The translations under genes and the position numbers were made by a program. A stretch of 64,000 bases of DNA from Parasponia andersonii (taxonomy: Eukaryota > Streptophyta > Magnoliopsida > Rosales > Cannabaceae): positions 126,889 to 190,888 of the forward strand of contig JXTB01000258.1 in the NCBI GenBank assembly GCA_002914805.1. The letters run 5' to 3'. The notes under the pieces are model-generated. The model was not told where the DNA came from and did no database searches. It saw only the letters and a list, made by a program, of their open reading frames with translations. Shown piece by piece: positions 12,447 through 24,665 of this stretch. How positions within the stretch are numbered: the first letter of the stretch is position 1; every line of letters begins with the position of its first letter.

Positions 12447-13860
12447 ATGAGAAATCACATCTGCCTTGTTCAAGATTTCTCAAAAATTTGGTTCGTAATA
12501 TTGCGCGTCAACCACACAGTAAAGCAAACTGCTAAAAGAAGTGAAGACACAATCACTTTCTTTGCAAAAAATAAACAGGCCCCACATTTGTTCCATAAAA
12601 AATCGCTCTACGTAGAAGCCAAAGTGAACGAGTTATTTCTTAAGCATGCCCTTATCGACAATGGCTCTTCTGTTAACCTCATACCGTAGAGTATTTTCAA
12701 AGCTGTCGGTATCCTTATAGACAAGTTAGTTCTTCAGATGATACCCTTGGTGACTTTTGCTTTTGACACTTTTAACACCAAAGACTATGTTAATGTGGAT
12801 TTATAAATTAGTCCCATCAGAGCATCCACTAAATTCTATGTCATTGATGTGAACGTCCCTTATCACATCTTGATTGGAAGACTTTGGCTTTAAAAACATC
12901 ATGCAGTACACTCTATCCTCCACCAGTGCGTAAAAGCCATCAAAGGTAAAAAAGAAATCATGATTCTAGATACCAAGACTCCTTTCGCAAAAGAATAAAT
13001 CTTTTGGGCAGAATCCACTCTATATGAAGATCTTGCCAAAAATATCAACATTACTAGGCCTCGTGGCATTAGTCTGGGTGACACAATTAATACATTTTTT
13101 GAAGATATAGAGGTAGAGCCTATCACTCTCAAAAGATTTTACTCTGAAAAGATATCGTTCCCGATGGTCGAACTATGTACAATTTCTGAAGGTGTGGCGA
13201 GGTCAGCAATAGCCTCACGAGTTCTCAAACAGAATATGTTGAAGGGATAAAGGCAATTCCTTTACGCCTGATAAGTTACAAGATGAGCCTTCAAACTCGC
13301 AAGATGGACTAAAAAAGATCAATTTTGGTGCTGAAGGAGACAAAAAACCGACTTTCATTTTGCTAATTTAGATGTTGAATTTCAAGCTTCTTTACTCTCA
13401 CTCCTCAAAGAATACCGTGATGTCTTCGCTTGGTCTTATGAAGATATGTTAGGACTTAGTCGTAAGTTGATCATCCACAAACTTACTACTAAACCTACTA
13501 TTATACCTATTAAGTAAGCAACCAGAAATTTTAGTACTCATATCCAGCTCCAAATTCAAAAGGAAATCCATAAGCTCTTTGACACAGGATTCATCTGACC
13601 TTGCATTCATACCATTTTTTTAGCCAATATTGTTCTTGTTAACAAGAAAAATGGCCAAATCCGAATATGCATAGACTTTTGTGATCTGAATAAAGCATAC
13701 CCGAAGGATGACTTTCCATTCCTGAACCCCAATATGCTCATCGACGCCACGGCTAATCACAAAATGTTCTCTTTTATGAATGAGTTCAGTGGCTATAATC
13801 AAATCAAGATGGATCCATAAGATGCGATCAAGATGTCAGATAAAAAATTGAGAGATTCTT
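12447..13860 (+). pseudogene. Protease and reverse-transcriptase remnant of the Ogre-like element
   Basis: One main plus-strand frame is interrupted by many stops. The aspartic protease motif is ALIDNGSSVNLIP (about 12,650-12,688), the usual D-S/N-G-S form. Further on come a GR-WL segment and HSILHQCVKAIKG near 12,905-12,945. The reverse-transcriptase N-terminal part follows: KKNGQIRICIDF, DLNKAYPKDDFP and FSGYNQIKMDP (about 13,640-13,820). The sequence then leaves the frame near 13,860, before the YxDD catalytic box. The RT palm, both RNase H domains and the start of integrase are missing, roughly 2 kb lost by internal deletion. Confidence 0.8.
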
Positions 13861-13926
13861 TGTTCACAACAGTTCCCTGTTTAGACGTAGCTTCCAAGGG
13901 AAAGCCCTAAAATGCTTAAGGCCAGC

Positions 13927-14998
13927 TGAAACTAACATAGATCTCAGAGAAGTCCACAGTGGGGAGTCCGAAGGACATATGAGGGGCCATAATCTCTTCG
14001 AACAACTACTTATTGGCTACTATTAGCCAACCATGGAAAATAATGCCATGGAATTTGTTAGAAAATGTGAGGTTTGCAGAAGTATGGTAATCTTGTCCAT
14101 GCTCTTGCTATCAAAATGGGAAACGTCCGTTCGCCATGGCCATTCCACACTTGATCCATCGATCTTATTGGACCTATATCCCCTCTTGCTAGAGGAACAA
14201 TCTAGATTTTGGCAGCTACAGAAAATTTTACTAAGTGGTTCGAGGAAATCGCCCTCAAAAGAGCAACCTCTGAAGCCGCCAGCAACTTCGTGAAGCAATA
14301 CATCATTTATTATTTTGGAATACCACACAGAATAATATCAGATAATGGGACACCTTTCACAGGAAAACCCTTTCAGTCCCTAATGAAAAAATATCATATT
14401 TTCTATGGACGTTCTATACGCTATTAGTCCCAAGGTAATGGTGCAATTAAGGCCTTTAACAAAATCTTGGTAGCCATCATCAAGCAAATGATCGATGCCA
14501 AGTCTATTTAATGGGATGAGTGCTTGCCCTCAGCACTCTAGGCCTGCAAAGTTACTAAAAATACCACTACCAAACAGACACCATTTTCCATGGTATATAG
14601 AGCTGATATTATTTGGCATGTGGAACTCTTTGTGCCCTCTGCAAAAGTGGTACTCTCTTCAGATGCTGCCAAACGCACTTGGGAATTCAATCTTGAAGTC
14701 CTTGAAGACTGACGAGATCAAGTCCAACAAGGGGTTTTATCTTATCAAAAGAAATTAGCTCAGGTTCACAATCGACTAATAAGACCTCGCTCTTTTCAGG
14801 TGGAAAAGTTAGTGCTAAAAACTGCCGATCACATCATGAAGGGATTGCACGTCGTGAAATTCACTCCAAATTGAGAAGACCCATATGAAATCACCGACAT
14901 CAAGCCTAGTGGGTACTATGTCCTCCAAGAGATTGACATTGGTAAACTCTCTCCACACACTAATTTAAAATTTGTCAAGAAATACTCCACTGGATAAA
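13927..14998 (+). pseudogene. Integrase remnant of the Ogre-like element
   Basis: It begins with the zinc-binding region (EVHSGE, GHMRGHNLFEQ, then CEVCRS near 14,070). The catalytic core continues in a shifted frame: ENFTKWFEEIALK, FGIPHRIISDNGTPF (second catalytic Asp, about 14,310-14,360) and a GNGAIKAFNK segment in which the expected third acidic residue appears to be Lys. The C-terminal part, ending near KFVKKYSTG at about 14,995, carries several stops. At least one frameshift lies near 14,090-14,210. Confidence 0.8.
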
Positions 14999-16089
14999 TT
15001 AAGGACAAATATGGACAACCCTATACTGGGAACTATCATTTTTACATGCGCAAATAAAATTACCATCATACTTTACTTTTTACTCCATGATGGGTATTTT
15101 TCTCTCATATATATGTGTGCATTGACATCTATGTTTACCTGATATTTTATCCTCTTTTCAAAAAAAAAAAAACAAATTCAGTCATGTTTTCTTGAAAACC
15201 AACCGTTTCAAATACCTGATTCTCAGTACTATTTTTCTAATATTTCAGAGTCTCTATCAAAGTAGTTATCTTTCTTTTGATAAATTCTTTTACAAAACTT
15301 TGTCAAAATTGGAAGCTACTATTTTCCATTACAAGCTTCTTTATTTTCAAAATTGAGATCAGTACACTCATATTTTCAAAAATCGGCTATTTTCAAATTT
15401 TTCTGAAGTGATTTATGGGTACTTTGTATTTTGAAATACTTTAAAATTCATCACAAAAGGTATGAGAGATGTAAGGATGAAAGCCATTGAAAAAGGCCAG
15501 AGAGATAAACCAACAAAAGTTATCAGTTTCAAAAGGAGAATGGGAAAGAGTTAGGTAGAAAAGTGAATTATAAAGCACTGAAAAAGACAAAAAGAATAAA
15601 GTATCTTCAGAACTAAAAGTCTTAGGTAGTCTTCAGGAAGAACTTCGAGGCGTTATCATGGCAAGGAAGAATTGATGTAGCAAAGTATGACCCTAGGCAT
15701 GGGCCCTTTTGTCACTGGTTAGTCATCTTAGAAGCGGCTTGTTGTCATAATACCACCGATTGAAATGCCAGATCTTCCATATCTATATTTTTCTCCAATG
15801 CAAGAGGAGCCATATCTTGCCGAAAAATAGTTGTGCAATCATACACATTGTCTTATCTACGATGATGCTTTGCACTTTAAATGGTGGGTGAGTGTGCGAG
15901 ACTCTATACCAATACTACGAAGCTAGCTTTAGTCCCAAGTGTTGCAGCAAGTTCTCCCTTGTCTGATTGACCGTAAAGCGACTAAATTGGCGCAATTTCT
16001 ACCAAAAGCTTGTCTCTTCCACAAGGAGGATGCTTAATTCTACCCGAGTATGGCCATCTGAGCTATACTTATTGCCCAAGTATGTGGAT

Positions 16090-17240
16090 AGTATTCTCAC
16101 CCATACTCTATCTCACCTCTCAAAATCTTATCATCATCTCTACGATATGTATTTTTCTACATGTCCAAGCTTATGTTATTATATGTAGTCGTTCTTACAT
16201 AGCTTTACACATTTTTCTATGTAAATGTCAAAACCTTATCGAACAAAGCTGATAAGTACTTTTCTACATCCTTTTAAATCTCACATTTCTGTGTCTTTAC
16301 ATGTAGGTCTCCCTGCATGATTTTAACGTATATCCATACAGATATCAAAACTTTATCGTTGCCCATATGATAAGTATTTTTTTACATGTTCAAGCTTCTA
16401 TCCTTATATATAGTCTTTCTTGCATAGCTTTACACATTTTTCTATGCAGATGTCAAAACCTCAGCCTGTAAATCTCCAATAAGTACTTTTCTACATACTT
16501 TTAAATCTCACATTTTTGACTCTTTGCATGTAGCTTTTCTTGTATGATTTTAATGTATATCCATACAGATGTCAAAACCTTATCATCTCCCATACAATAA
16601 GTACTTTTCTATATATTCAAGCTTTTATCCTCACATGTTGTCTTTCCTGTATAGCTTTACATATTTTTCTATGCAGATGTCAAAATCTTATCGTGTAAAT
16701 TCGATGAGTACTTTTCTACATGCTTTTAAATCTCATATTTTTTAGTCTTTGCATTTAACTCTCCCTACATGATTTTAACGTATATCCATGCAGATATCAA
16801 AATCTTATTGTCACCTCTACGATAAGTACTTTTCTACATGTTCAAACTTCTATCATTATATATAGTTTTTCCTGCGTAATATTACACATTTTTCTATACA
16901 GAGGTCAAAAGCTCATCGTGTAAACCTGATGAGTATTTGTCTACATGCTTTTAAATATCACTTTTTGAGTCTTTGTATGTAATTTATTTTCTCACGCTTA
17001 TATGTGGGATTCCCTGCATGATTTTTCATATCTCTCTCATGCAGCTATTCTAAAAACCTCATCAAGACAAACTGATGAGTATTCTTCTATATGCTTTTGA
17101 AGCTTATACTCTCTAAATTTCTTATGTGTAGACGGTTTTCTCACTCCTAGCTATAAGCTAGTCTGTATGATGATTTTCATACTTTTCCCATGCAACTATT
17201 TTAAAACTTTATCGTTTCTTGCCCGATAAGTATTCTACCA
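16090..17240. repeat. Tandem repeat array (about 228 bp composite unit)
   Basis: Blocks containing TTTTCTACATG, CAAGCTT, TTTACACATTTTTCTATG and GTCAAAACCTTATCG recur at about 16,150, 16,377, 16,606 and 16,830, then fade. Each unit is two diverged half units of about 115 bp, both ending in a GTCAAAA...GATAAGTA segment. About four to five composite copies are present, well diverged. Tandem arrays inside the 3' untranslated region are a recorded property of Tat-lineage retrotransposons and can seed satellites. Confidence 0.8.
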
Positions 17241-18833
17241 CAAACTCCTAGCTCTCTTTTTTTCAAGAGTGGCATATTTTCTCACAAATGCTTGCAATAA
17301 TTTTTGGGTATTCTCTACGTCCTAAAATATCTTTTTAAAACTTTATGATTTCTGAGAACTAAATCTCCTATTCTCATATGCTTCTTAAAAAAATATCACG
17401 AGTATGACTAATTTTTGCGCAAATTTTTTTCAAGTATAATTAGTCAATTTTTGGTATCATTCCCTCTCCACCCTTGCTGAAAAATTCAAAGAGCTTGCCA
17501 AAATATTTACAAAATGCTAGGGATTGAGTTTACCTCTCCCTAACAGTTATTCAAATTACTAGGGGCTGCATTCTTCTCTAAAATACTATTTTCCTCCACA
17601 GTAATTTATTTAAAGCATTGAGGACTTAATTTTATTTTCAAAATATCCTTAGTGCTTATCTTTCTTGATTTGAATCTTCATCTGGACTAATTCCACTGTT
17701 GTGCAAGTAAAATTATTTACTTGCAACTTTAGAAAAATAGGGATGTCAAACCAAACAATTCCATCTCGAAGATGTGCACTTTAAGCCCACTAAGGAAACT
17801 TCTTGGATATCGTTCACGTTGTATGCATGCAACATAAAGTCCTCACCAGGCCACGATATGTAGACTATCATATCAAGGCCTAATGGGCTATTGCGACTTT
17901 AACAAAGTATGAAATCTATCTTAGATTTTTACCAATGTCATTAGTAAAGCCCAATTACATTTTTGCCACTTTTGTTGGTAAAAAGTTTAGAGAATAAATA
18001 TTTCTTGTACATGACATTATGGTATACATTATTTCTAATAGCGGTAGTTTTCAAAATCTCTTTTCATTTCTTTTGAATTGAGTCGAGCCTCTTACGTCCT
18101 ATTTAATTCTCTAAATACCACTTTTACGCCTTATACCATGTTTTGTGCTTATTTTCTTATTTGCTCATTTTTTTGTAATATTTTGCAAATATGTCTTCCA
18201 AATGTGGGATTTTTGCAATGCTCACTTTATGCTTCTGGGCCGAGATTTCTATATCTCACTTATGTCCCAAAATACCACCTTTGCATACTGTATTATGATT
18301 TTTGCACTCATCTCCTCATTGGTCAATTATTTGCATTATCTTTACAAACATAATTGAACCTTTTAGTTCTAATCTTGTACTTGGGCCTGATTCGTCTCAT
18401 TTGTAACTATTATCACTTTGGGCCTTGGTCGTATTTATATACACCATTATGGTTATCTTTCAAAATCTCAAGCATGATGTAGAACCTGAGAGTACCATTG
18501 CATTTGTCCAAAATTTTTCACAAAAGTTCTTTAGGCCAATACCTTTTGATAGCTTCCATTCCCTTTTTTACCTTGAATTCTTTTTAACCCATGGTCATAC
18601 TTCATGATATTTAATCAAGTATTCAGGTTTTCTAACATTTTCAGACAAAATAGAGAGAGAGAATTTCTCTAATTCATAAAATTTTATTTCATAAAATATA
18701 AAATTACATGAGGATATTTTTCGTAAAATATAAAATTACATGGAATTAGAATATTTTCTTTCCTACTCTAATGCTAATTCCCTTTCTAAAAATTACAAAG
18801 GATTACACTCCTCCATTTTTAAAATTCCTAACG

Positions 18834-19123
18834 GTCATGAAAGTCCAACTTTCATGACTATCTTATTTTAGGCTTCGCGACCTAAAATAAGAATTTTTCA
18901 TAATAGGTTATGGCTCATTGTCCATGACTCGTTACGTTAATCTCCCTCTTCCCTCTCGCTGGAGACTTTGCCTTTGTCAGTAATGAATGGACAAAAGGAA
19001 AAGTGTTCAGTAAGCCAAAGGAAGAGAGAATGTTATAATCTTTGTCTAATCTTTAGACAACAGTTCTAAAAGAACCTCCCTCTTAGATGTATCAACAACA
19101 ATGTTGATAGAAACATCTAAGAG
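18834..19123. repeat. Three stem-loops in the 3' non-coding tract
   Basis: The first has arms 18,834-18,843 and 18,849-18,858 (GTCATGAAAG and its complement, 10 bp). The second has arms 18,861-18,872 and 18,881-18,892 (TCTTATTTTAGG and its complement, 12 bp, loop of 8). The third pairs 19,080-19,090 with 19,113-19,123 (CTCTTAGATGT and complement), with an inner 7 bp pair and a small bulge. All arms are perfect, which is notable in an element this decayed. Confidence 0.7.
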
Positions 19124-19342
19124 TTTCCAAACTTTTAGAGATTTATCGCGACCCTTGAGTTGTACTATGTCTTCTCACTCTTCAATGAAGCCTCATAGTA
19201 CATTCTTACTCTTCTAATCTATGATAGTGCCCCATGGTGTCTCCATGCAATTTGCTCGAACTGAGCTCGAAGACAATACTCTCAAAGTTCTCTTTTTCAT
19301 TTTAGCTTTTATGAAAACACTTGATCTTGTTTCTTTTCCATA

Positions 19343-19380
<38 letters not shown>

Positions 19381-20744
19381 TTTTGAAATACTCTCTCTGT
19401 AACAATTTTCTCTTATCCTATCATTCTCTCTCTCAGGTTAAAATATTAGGGACCTAGGAAAGTCCCATGCATGACTTAAATAGTCATGCAACCCCATGAG
19501 ATGAGGCCCTCAGCCTCTCCACCTCTATCTCCATTTTTGAGCTTTCAAAGATGCACTTGATTCCACAAAAAGGAATCTAATCACAACTACACAAAAAACC
19601 AAAAATGGTATAGCATTTATTGCTATCCTTCCATTTGAAATGATCACACAATAGTCATTTGAAGCCTAGGGTGCCGCCATTTGTCATACAACTTCTTTCT
19701 GTCCACTTGCACCATCATTCACTTATATATATAATACTTATCTCTACTACATATACATATATGGGTGTATATGATTCTCGGGTTCTTACACTATAAAGCA
19801 GCCAAAATGGTTACTATTACTTCATGCTCTTCCTTTCTTACAAAACTAAAAGCTTTGTCTTTTCTTTGTAGTGACCTAAGCTACTTAATAAGGATAGGTT
19901 TATAGTTTTTGTGCAAAAACTTCATCACTTGCATGCCTTGTCACATCTACTCTCCACTTGCATGTAGCCTTGACCGAGAGCAATGACTTTTCTCCCTTGT
20001 ATTTTTGGCTTACACTTAAGCTATACCAAGCTAGGTTAGTGCCATTTTCTTTTGTTTTATTATAAGTTATCTTGAAACATTGGCACAATACTCAAGCATG
20101 TCCATATACCAATACCACCTGAAATAGTTTTATTCTTTGGACACCTTTATTTTCAAACAAACCAAAAGAAAACTACACTAAGGTTTTCGTGTAGTGTCAT
20201 CTTGGACACGTCCCTCCCATGCATGCATACTACATCTTTACATGAATCTCTTTATTAGCAAAATCAATTAAAGATAGATTTTTGCTTCAGACATGCACTT
20301 TATGATCATTAATTTAGTAAGTACCATTACTAAATTAAATTTGGAATACTAGCTACATTATTATTTTGTTAACTTATACTTAGATTAAAGTCTAATATTT
20401 TCATTGGCGACAAATTATATGCTTTAAAGTGTTCATTATACTTGTTTGGGTGCCTTATATCTTTAAAATATAAGCAAACCTCATGCATGATTCTTTGGTA
20501 AATTGTTATTTGGGTTTGAATTTAGCATTCCTCTTTTTAAACAATAAAATCCATGTACCTACTTTTATCCAATATAATTGTTGTTATGATATTTTTCATG
20601 TTAGAAGCTGAGGAGTGCTTCTATGTATATTTTCTTGCTTTTCTTTAAAATATAGTTATATGTATATGCATATGTGAAGCCATTAATACATACATGTGTG
20701 AAAGCAAGCTTTTCCTTATTTATATCACATTGAGCATACAAGGC

Positions 20745-21427
20745 TCAAGGAGGTATTTCATTTTGTAGAATAGTCTCCTTATCAATACACAAGAAGACCA
20801 AGCTTAATGAATGAAACTCCAGAGTCCGTGGTGCTGATGATTCGGATACCTCCGAGGTCCTCGTCGGCTCGTAGAAGATTGAGCACCGTAGTACAGAGGT
20901 TGTGGCTCCACATGGGACGTTAACACTGGCACCAGAATCGCTCGGCTTCAAAGATCCCAGTATAACTCCCGCCAACGGTCAATCTTCTCATATACCTTCA
21001 TCAAGTTCATCTCTACCAGCCTTAGGTTTGCCTCGAGAATGGCAATCTTTTGCTCTACATAGGATTAAATCTCCAAAACATGCTTAAAAGCATAAGTAGC
21101 AAGCATTTCAAGCTCTTGGATTCTCTGGATGTAGTAATACAATTCAGCTCAGGACTGTAATTACATCTCGATCAGTTGCTCACTCAAAGCATTGACCTAA
21201 GCCTGGAGATTATCCACACTTGCTTGGTCTACTCGAGGAGATACTGGCGTAGGCAGAGAAGATGACGGTGAACTCAATATTATGTCTAACGAACTACTCA
21301 GAAGATACGATTGAGGAGAAGATGATCCCCTCGAGGATATGCCTGACGAGCATGAGTTTGAGCTAGGAGCTATGATGGGAAGTGGAAACAAATGGATATG
21401 ATTCATATACAACCGAAAGAAAGACAT
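20745..21427 (-). pseudogene. Decayed antisense ORF of the Ogre-like element (coiled-coil protein)
   Basis: On the strand opposite to gag-pol, just before the 3' LTR, a frame starting near 21,427 (MSFFRLYMNH) can be followed through several stops to about 20,745. The middle part is rich in Glu, Leu, Ile and Lys with heptad-like spacing (for example EQKIAILEANLRLVEMNL and VYEKIDRWRELYWDL, about 20,950-21,060), which predicts a coiled coil. Tat-clade elements are known to carry extra ORFs, often antisense, between pol and the 3' LTR; the function is unknown. The better-preserved counterpart in this window is at 56,594-58,492. Confidence 0.65.
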
Positions 21428-21516
21428 GGCTTATGAAACGTATGCGAGACCCTTTATTTACAATGCCTGATGAGTTTTAGCAAATGATCATATATATCGT
21501 AGCTCAGGGGACTTAA

Positions 21517-22680
21517 TATTTTGGAGTTTACCCAATTTTTGGGATTAATCTTAAAATTAGAATTAGCAATAATTAAGCACAGGAATAACAAGACTTAAGC
21601 TAGTTTACTCAAACTACAAGTAGCACAAGAAAATGACACGTCGTTTAAGTTTAAACTACCTATTATTTTTAGAGCTCTTCTATCCGAAGCCAAGCTATAT
21701 GTCGTGTGAGCCAACTCCATGCCATGCAAGCTATGTGTAGCTTGTGCACAAGATGTCCAAGGATACTAGACGACCCTAAAAGACTCTAAAAGCCTCCAAC
21801 TTATGACCAAAGGCCTTGTAATTACAAGAATTTGTTGCCTAAGTACTTCCATACTAAGACTAGCTTAAGCTAACAGAGCTTAACACCTAATCCTCTTGTC
21901 CATTAAGATGAACTAGCTAATGGATACTTGACACCTCATTTCCTAATAGTAAAAGTCCTCTTGTTTTACAAGGCTTTCTTTGCCCATAAATAGATAGGTA
22001 ATGCTCTCATGTAATCTAATGAGCTTACCCTATCAATAATACAACACCTTTCTTGCTTTCATCTTCTTTAGCCATGCTCTCTTTCTCTCTTTGTCTCTCT
22101 CTTTGATTTTTATCTCTTCCCTGGTATTCATCGGTGGCTCTCATCTCTTATCCTCTATATATTTCTTAAATCACCAATATCACCACTTCATTATTCTTTA
22201 TTCCTTGTCCAAGTCGTGGCCTAATTGCCATCGTTACCACCATCTTTTCTTTTCTCTTCAATCTGTGTTCAAAATAGTTCTAAACATCATCATTATCTCT
22301 TCATGTGTTACTAATACGAAGCTCACTATCAACATCTCAATCACCACCTTAGTTTATTTGATAATCTGAAGCTAAGTCTTCATCTTCCTTTCTTTTTATT
22401 TCCTTGTTACCATCACCATTAGCTACATTTCACTTTTATTTGCATGTATTTTATATAGCTTGGCCACTAAGTCTTTACACTTACAGTGCACACATCTCTA
22501 AATATACATATTCCTATTGTTATATCTATAAATATATATGTATATATGCGTACCTATTTTTTGCATGTCCATGCATATGTAAATCTTGATTAACAAGTCC
22601 TTTTAGTATTGATATTTTTTCTAATTATTTATAACATATTTATTTTCTGAGCCCACATTAGTTTATTCACACATCCTAGG
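21517..22680 (+). repeat. 3' LTR of the Ogre-like element, first part
   Basis: Matches 9,488-10,648 of the 5' LTR, starting at TATTTTGGAG (the TG end has become TA) and stopping at ATCCTAGG, where the LTR-A fragment begins. Differences are frequent (substitutions and small indels), so the element is old. The rest of this LTR lies at 29,936-30,272. Confidence 0.88.
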
Positions 22681-24561
22681 TGTCATGACCTAAAACCTGG
22701 GCCAGTGGCAGAAGGGAAATTTCATAAAGATGGGAAATTCCTTGATTTATTTGAAAAGTGTCAAAGTTCTAATTTTATAAAACGGTCCATTTAAATAAAA
22801 TAATTAGAATTTCATCTCATGAACCACTCCCACAGTTCGTATACACCATTAAACATAGATCGAATAAATACCAAAAAGAAAAATGTAAACCAAATATAAT
22901 TCCAAACATCATCATCATCCACATCAAAACTCAAATCCCAGAATGGCATACATAAGTTCATAGACAAAGATAGAATGTAATAATCTTGGTTCAATGCTAA
23001 GCAAAACCTAAACAATCCAAATACCATGACATCACACTCTAAGCATTACCAAGATAACCAACTACAGTCAAGATGACCTCTTACTCTTCTTGATCTCATA
23101 AGTCGCACTAGACACCACCTGAGGAAAGGAGGAACGGGGTGAGTATAAAATGCCCAGTAGGAAAAATAGTTACCCGGTCGAAAACATTTTAGTGATGAAA
23201 AGTTCCTGCATAGTTAGTCTAAATCTAATACATAAATATATAATGATCCAAAACTAGAAATCTATATGTATATGTATAAATAAATCAATACAATCAAAAC
23301 CATTCAATTTAGATGCACATGACACAAATCAATCCATACCCATGAGCTCACATCCTCTCATCTCTAGAGACCCAGGATGATGGCACTAAGTATACCTAAC
23401 AGCCTACCTGACACCTAAGCCCATACCCAGAGGGGACACCCATGTGTCGCCTACCAAACTTGGAGGGGCAACCGAATTGCCTACGCCTGCTAAATGGGAA
23501 GGTACTCAGAAGTAACAAAACCCTGTGTAGGTTTACGAACTCTACACCGACGGTAGGGTACACAGCGCCACACTGTAAACTCACGATGCTAATACGGTGC
23601 TCATGCATGATCCTATGACACGTGCAACACAGAACTGAAGTGTGAAAATAATCGTGCTCAGGTTTTTCAATAAAATATGCATATTAGGTTTTTATAAATA
23701 AAAAAACGGGCAGCATAACGACCCTATTTTGGATATTCCCAAAAATAACCTGTACTCAGAAAAATCTCCAAAGCAATACAGTATATATATGTATATCCTA
23801 CCATCACAATCCATCACACATGTTCAAGAAAACCAAAAATCACATTTGTTCTCATATGTTGCAGAAAATAAGTTTTATTCAAAAATAGTATAAAATGAAG
23901 GTAACTGAATCCCTACCTCACAAGAATAGCAATATCACGCTATTGAATCCTTAAGGCGTCGTCGATAATCGTCCGGAGGGTCGGGAACCAATTCTAAGCC
24001 CTCGATCGTCCTCTTGCAAAAAACCAACTTCTCAACGGAGCTTCAATTCCATAAGCGGACCTCTTTACTGAATTCATAGCACCCAAAATATCTAAGTTAG
24101 ACATATAACTTGTCCAATTCGGGTCGGGACCCACACCGAACCAGTGGCATATAAATCAAGACAAATCTCGACCGTATAATCTCGATTTTTGTGCCGGTTA
24201 CCAAATATAGGCAATATATATATCCAACTTCCTCATTTTCCAAATACAATCCAAAAATGACAACAAAAACACAATCCAACGGCCAGATCAAAAAGTCAAA
24301 CTTAAACTTAAAATATCCAAAAAGGGCAACTTTTGATTCAGGTATTATGGGGTTAAGATATATATACATTGAGCTTCCTCTCGACGAGACGAATCTAACG
24401 GGTTTGGTTTGAGATCTAACGGTGGTCGGAATCGTTGCTGGCGGCCAAAAATCCGAAATGCTCCAAACGGCTCCTCCTCCTTCTCCGGCAACAGCAACAG
24501 CTCTGGCAGCCTTGCAGTTGGCCGGCGCTGGCGGTGATCCTCCTTCAACCAAAGGAGACCC

Positions 24562-24604
<43 letters not shown>

Positions 24605-24660
24605 CAGGGCACGTGGCCTGTCTTTATGGGGTAGTGCAATTTTTCAAAAATTACATATAA
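22681..24660 (-). repeat. Gypsy-type LTR fragment (family A), inserted in the 3' LTR
   Basis: On the plus strand it starts TGTCATGACC, the complement of an LTR 3' end. It matches the reverse complement of the solo LTR at 47,535-49,732 along its length, including the part with TGGCCGGC, the GA microsatellite (about 24,566-24,601) and a G-box-like CACGTGGCCTG. It stops at the N gap, where the outermost 150 bp or so of the LTR should follow. Open frames inside it are LTR sequence, not genes. It may be a solo LTR or one LTR of a larger element. Confidence 0.85.
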
Positions 24661-24665
24661 NNNNN
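24661..24665. other. Assembly gap (NNNNN)
   Basis: Five Ns, probably a placeholder of unknown size. On the left an LTR is unfinished; on the right the sequence starts inside the end of a polyprotein. About 429 bp of the host LTR (equivalent to 10,649-11,077) is also absent. See the findings for what the gap probably hides. Confidence 0.9.

Larger units (their letters stand above)
14999..21516 (+). other. Long 3' non-coding tract of the Ogre-like element
   Basis: About 6.5 kb between the integrase end and the 3' LTR, with no sense-strand protein I can recognise. It contains the tandem array at 16,090-17,240, three stem-loops at 18,834-19,123, a CT microsatellite near 19,346-19,379 and the antisense ORF at 20,745-21,427. 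Its right end, CTCAGGGGACTTAA just before 21,517, resembles a polypurine tract. Very long 3' regions are known for Tat-clade elements. Confidence 0.7.
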
